20,432 bases of DNA from an uncultured Actinomycetes bacterium (GTDB lineage Bacteria > Actinomycetota > Actinomycetes > Nanopelagicales > Nanopelagicaceae): the NCBI GenBank assembly GCA_903832395.1, contig CAILBF010000123.1, forward strand, positions 1 to 20,432, given 5' to 3'. Both the position numbers and the translations under genes were made by a program. Below the pieces are notes generated by a model that saw only the letters and a program-made list of their open reading frames with translations, did not search any database and was not told the DNA's origin. Of the stretch, positions 19,959 to 20,432 are shown piece after piece (the stretch's first letter is position 1; the number at the start of each line of letters is the position of its first letter).

Positions 19959-20432
19959 GTGTCTGCACCCGTATTAAAGAAGAGCCGCCGCCCATTTATA
20001 ACCGCCCTGATTGTGATCTTTATCTGGCTTGGCGCCAGTGGCGTATTTGGCCCTCTCTTTGGCTCACTCTCAACGGTCCAGAAAAATGACAACTCTGCCT
20101 TTTTGCCTCAAAATGCGGAATCAACTAAGGCTGCGAAAATCATTACGAACTTCTCTGCCGATCAAACTCAGACAATTCCAACGCTAGTTCTCTATCTCGG
20201 TACCGTTGATGATACAAAAATAGCTGGGTTGAACGCCCATTTAGCAACATTGGCGACGAGTTCGATTAAAGGCTCGAATATTCCAATCTCGAAATATTTA
20301 ATTGCTGGTCAACCAATCTTTGCTTTTCCGTCACAAGATAAGAAGGCGTTACTTGTCAGTTTGCCGCTCACTTTTGATTCGGCCAGAGATTTGTTACCGA
20401 ACAAAAAACCGGTGCTTCCAGAGATTATTAAA
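19959..20432 (+). CDS. MMPL/RND-family transporter, N-terminal part only
   Basis: The first 158 residues of a large membrane protein that runs off the window. A basic cytoplasmic start (LKKSRRP, 6-12) is followed by a membrane helix (about 13-36), and then an extracellular domain opens with NDNSAFLPQNAESTKAAKII (42-61), the typical MMPL/HpnN-type entry (the N-x-x-FLP-x-x-ES/AE motif). It probably exports lipids or drugs; the family is common in actinobacteria. The GTG at 19959 is preceded by GGAAG at a loose distance, so the start is less certain than the identity. It is divergent from lipB over 55 bases. Confidence 0.88.
   Translation, partial: MSAPVLKKSRRPFITALIVIFIWLGASGVFGPLFGSLSTVQKNDNSAFLPQNAESTKAAKIITNFSADQTQTIPTLVLYLGTVDDTKIAGLNAHLATLATSSIKGSNIPISKYLIAGQPIFAFPSQDKKALLVSLPLTFDSARDLLPNKKPVLPEIIK

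Overview
This window looks like a chromosomal segment from a streamlined actinobacterium. The best guess is a freshwater acI / Nanopelagicales-type organism (for example the Planktophila or Nanopelagicus group). That placement is inference from gene content, not from a marker gene. The supporting features are: inositol-3-phosphate synthase behind a PadR regulator; a DUF4191 membrane protein beside lipA and lipB; a FadD15-like acyl-CoA ligase beside an SRPBCC protein and a ROK kinase; moderate GC by eye; very short intergenic gaps; and many genes whose start codon sits 6-7 bases after a TANNNT -10 hexamer. No mobile element, CRISPR array, rRNA or tRNA gene was seen. The window is densely coding.

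Layout. 1-590 (-): 5' part of a long-chain acyl-CoA synthetase, divergent from an SRPBCC protein and a ROK sugar kinase (646-2037, +). 2034-3286 (-): a small unknown protein and a Gfo/Idh/MocA oxidoreductase in a coupled pair. 3331-4032 (+): a PlsC-type acyltransferase. 4029-6641 (-): a uracil/xanthine-type permease, a LysE/RhtB exporter and a cysteine-flanked PD-(D/E)XK nuclease, all co-directional. 6759-8536 (+): PadR regulator with its own promoter and a palindromic operator, then ino1 and a strong terminator. 8562-9630 (-): an unknown two-TM protein and a lone LuxR-type HTH protein. 9702-13239 (+): a crotonase-fold enoyl-CoA isomerase, an HSDL2-like SDR, a membrane-anchored CopC protein and an NCS1 nucleobase permease. 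13214-14170 (-): a 48-residue single-TM protein followed by a shortened NhaA-like antiporter. 14337-15767 (-): glnA, preceded by a row of 11-bp-spaced GTTAC-type half-sites shared with a divergent RDD protein (15925-16296, +). 16282-19903 (-): lipB, lipA, a second PlsC acyltransferase, DUF4191 and a DJ-1/PfpI protein. 19959-end (+): N-terminal part of an MMPL-family transporter.

How the genes fit together. There are lipid functions (acyl-CoA ligase, two acyltransferases, crotonase/SDR pair, inositol phosphate synthesis for phosphatidylinositol), lipoate synthesis (lipB-lipA), nitrogen assimilation (glnA) and nucleobase uptake (NCS1 plus NCS2), a combination typical of scavenging freshwater actinobacteria. 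glnA, RDD, DUF4191, lipA and lipB are also neighbours in Mycobacterium tuberculosis (Rv2217-Rv2220), so this block is an ancestral actinobacterial neighbourhood, here rearranged and with two extra genes.

Most notable observations: (1) ten of about 26 start codons have a TANNNT hexamer at exactly 6 or 7 bases upstream, which implies widespread leaderless transcription; in several cases the upstream gene's stop codon forms, overlaps or touches that hexamer; (2) an NhaA-like protein lacking the TM1 region and an internal block, but keeping the ion-binding aspartates, directly downstream of a small single-TM protein; (3) a PadR promoter/operator readable to the base; (4) a GlnR-like array between glnA and the RDD gene.
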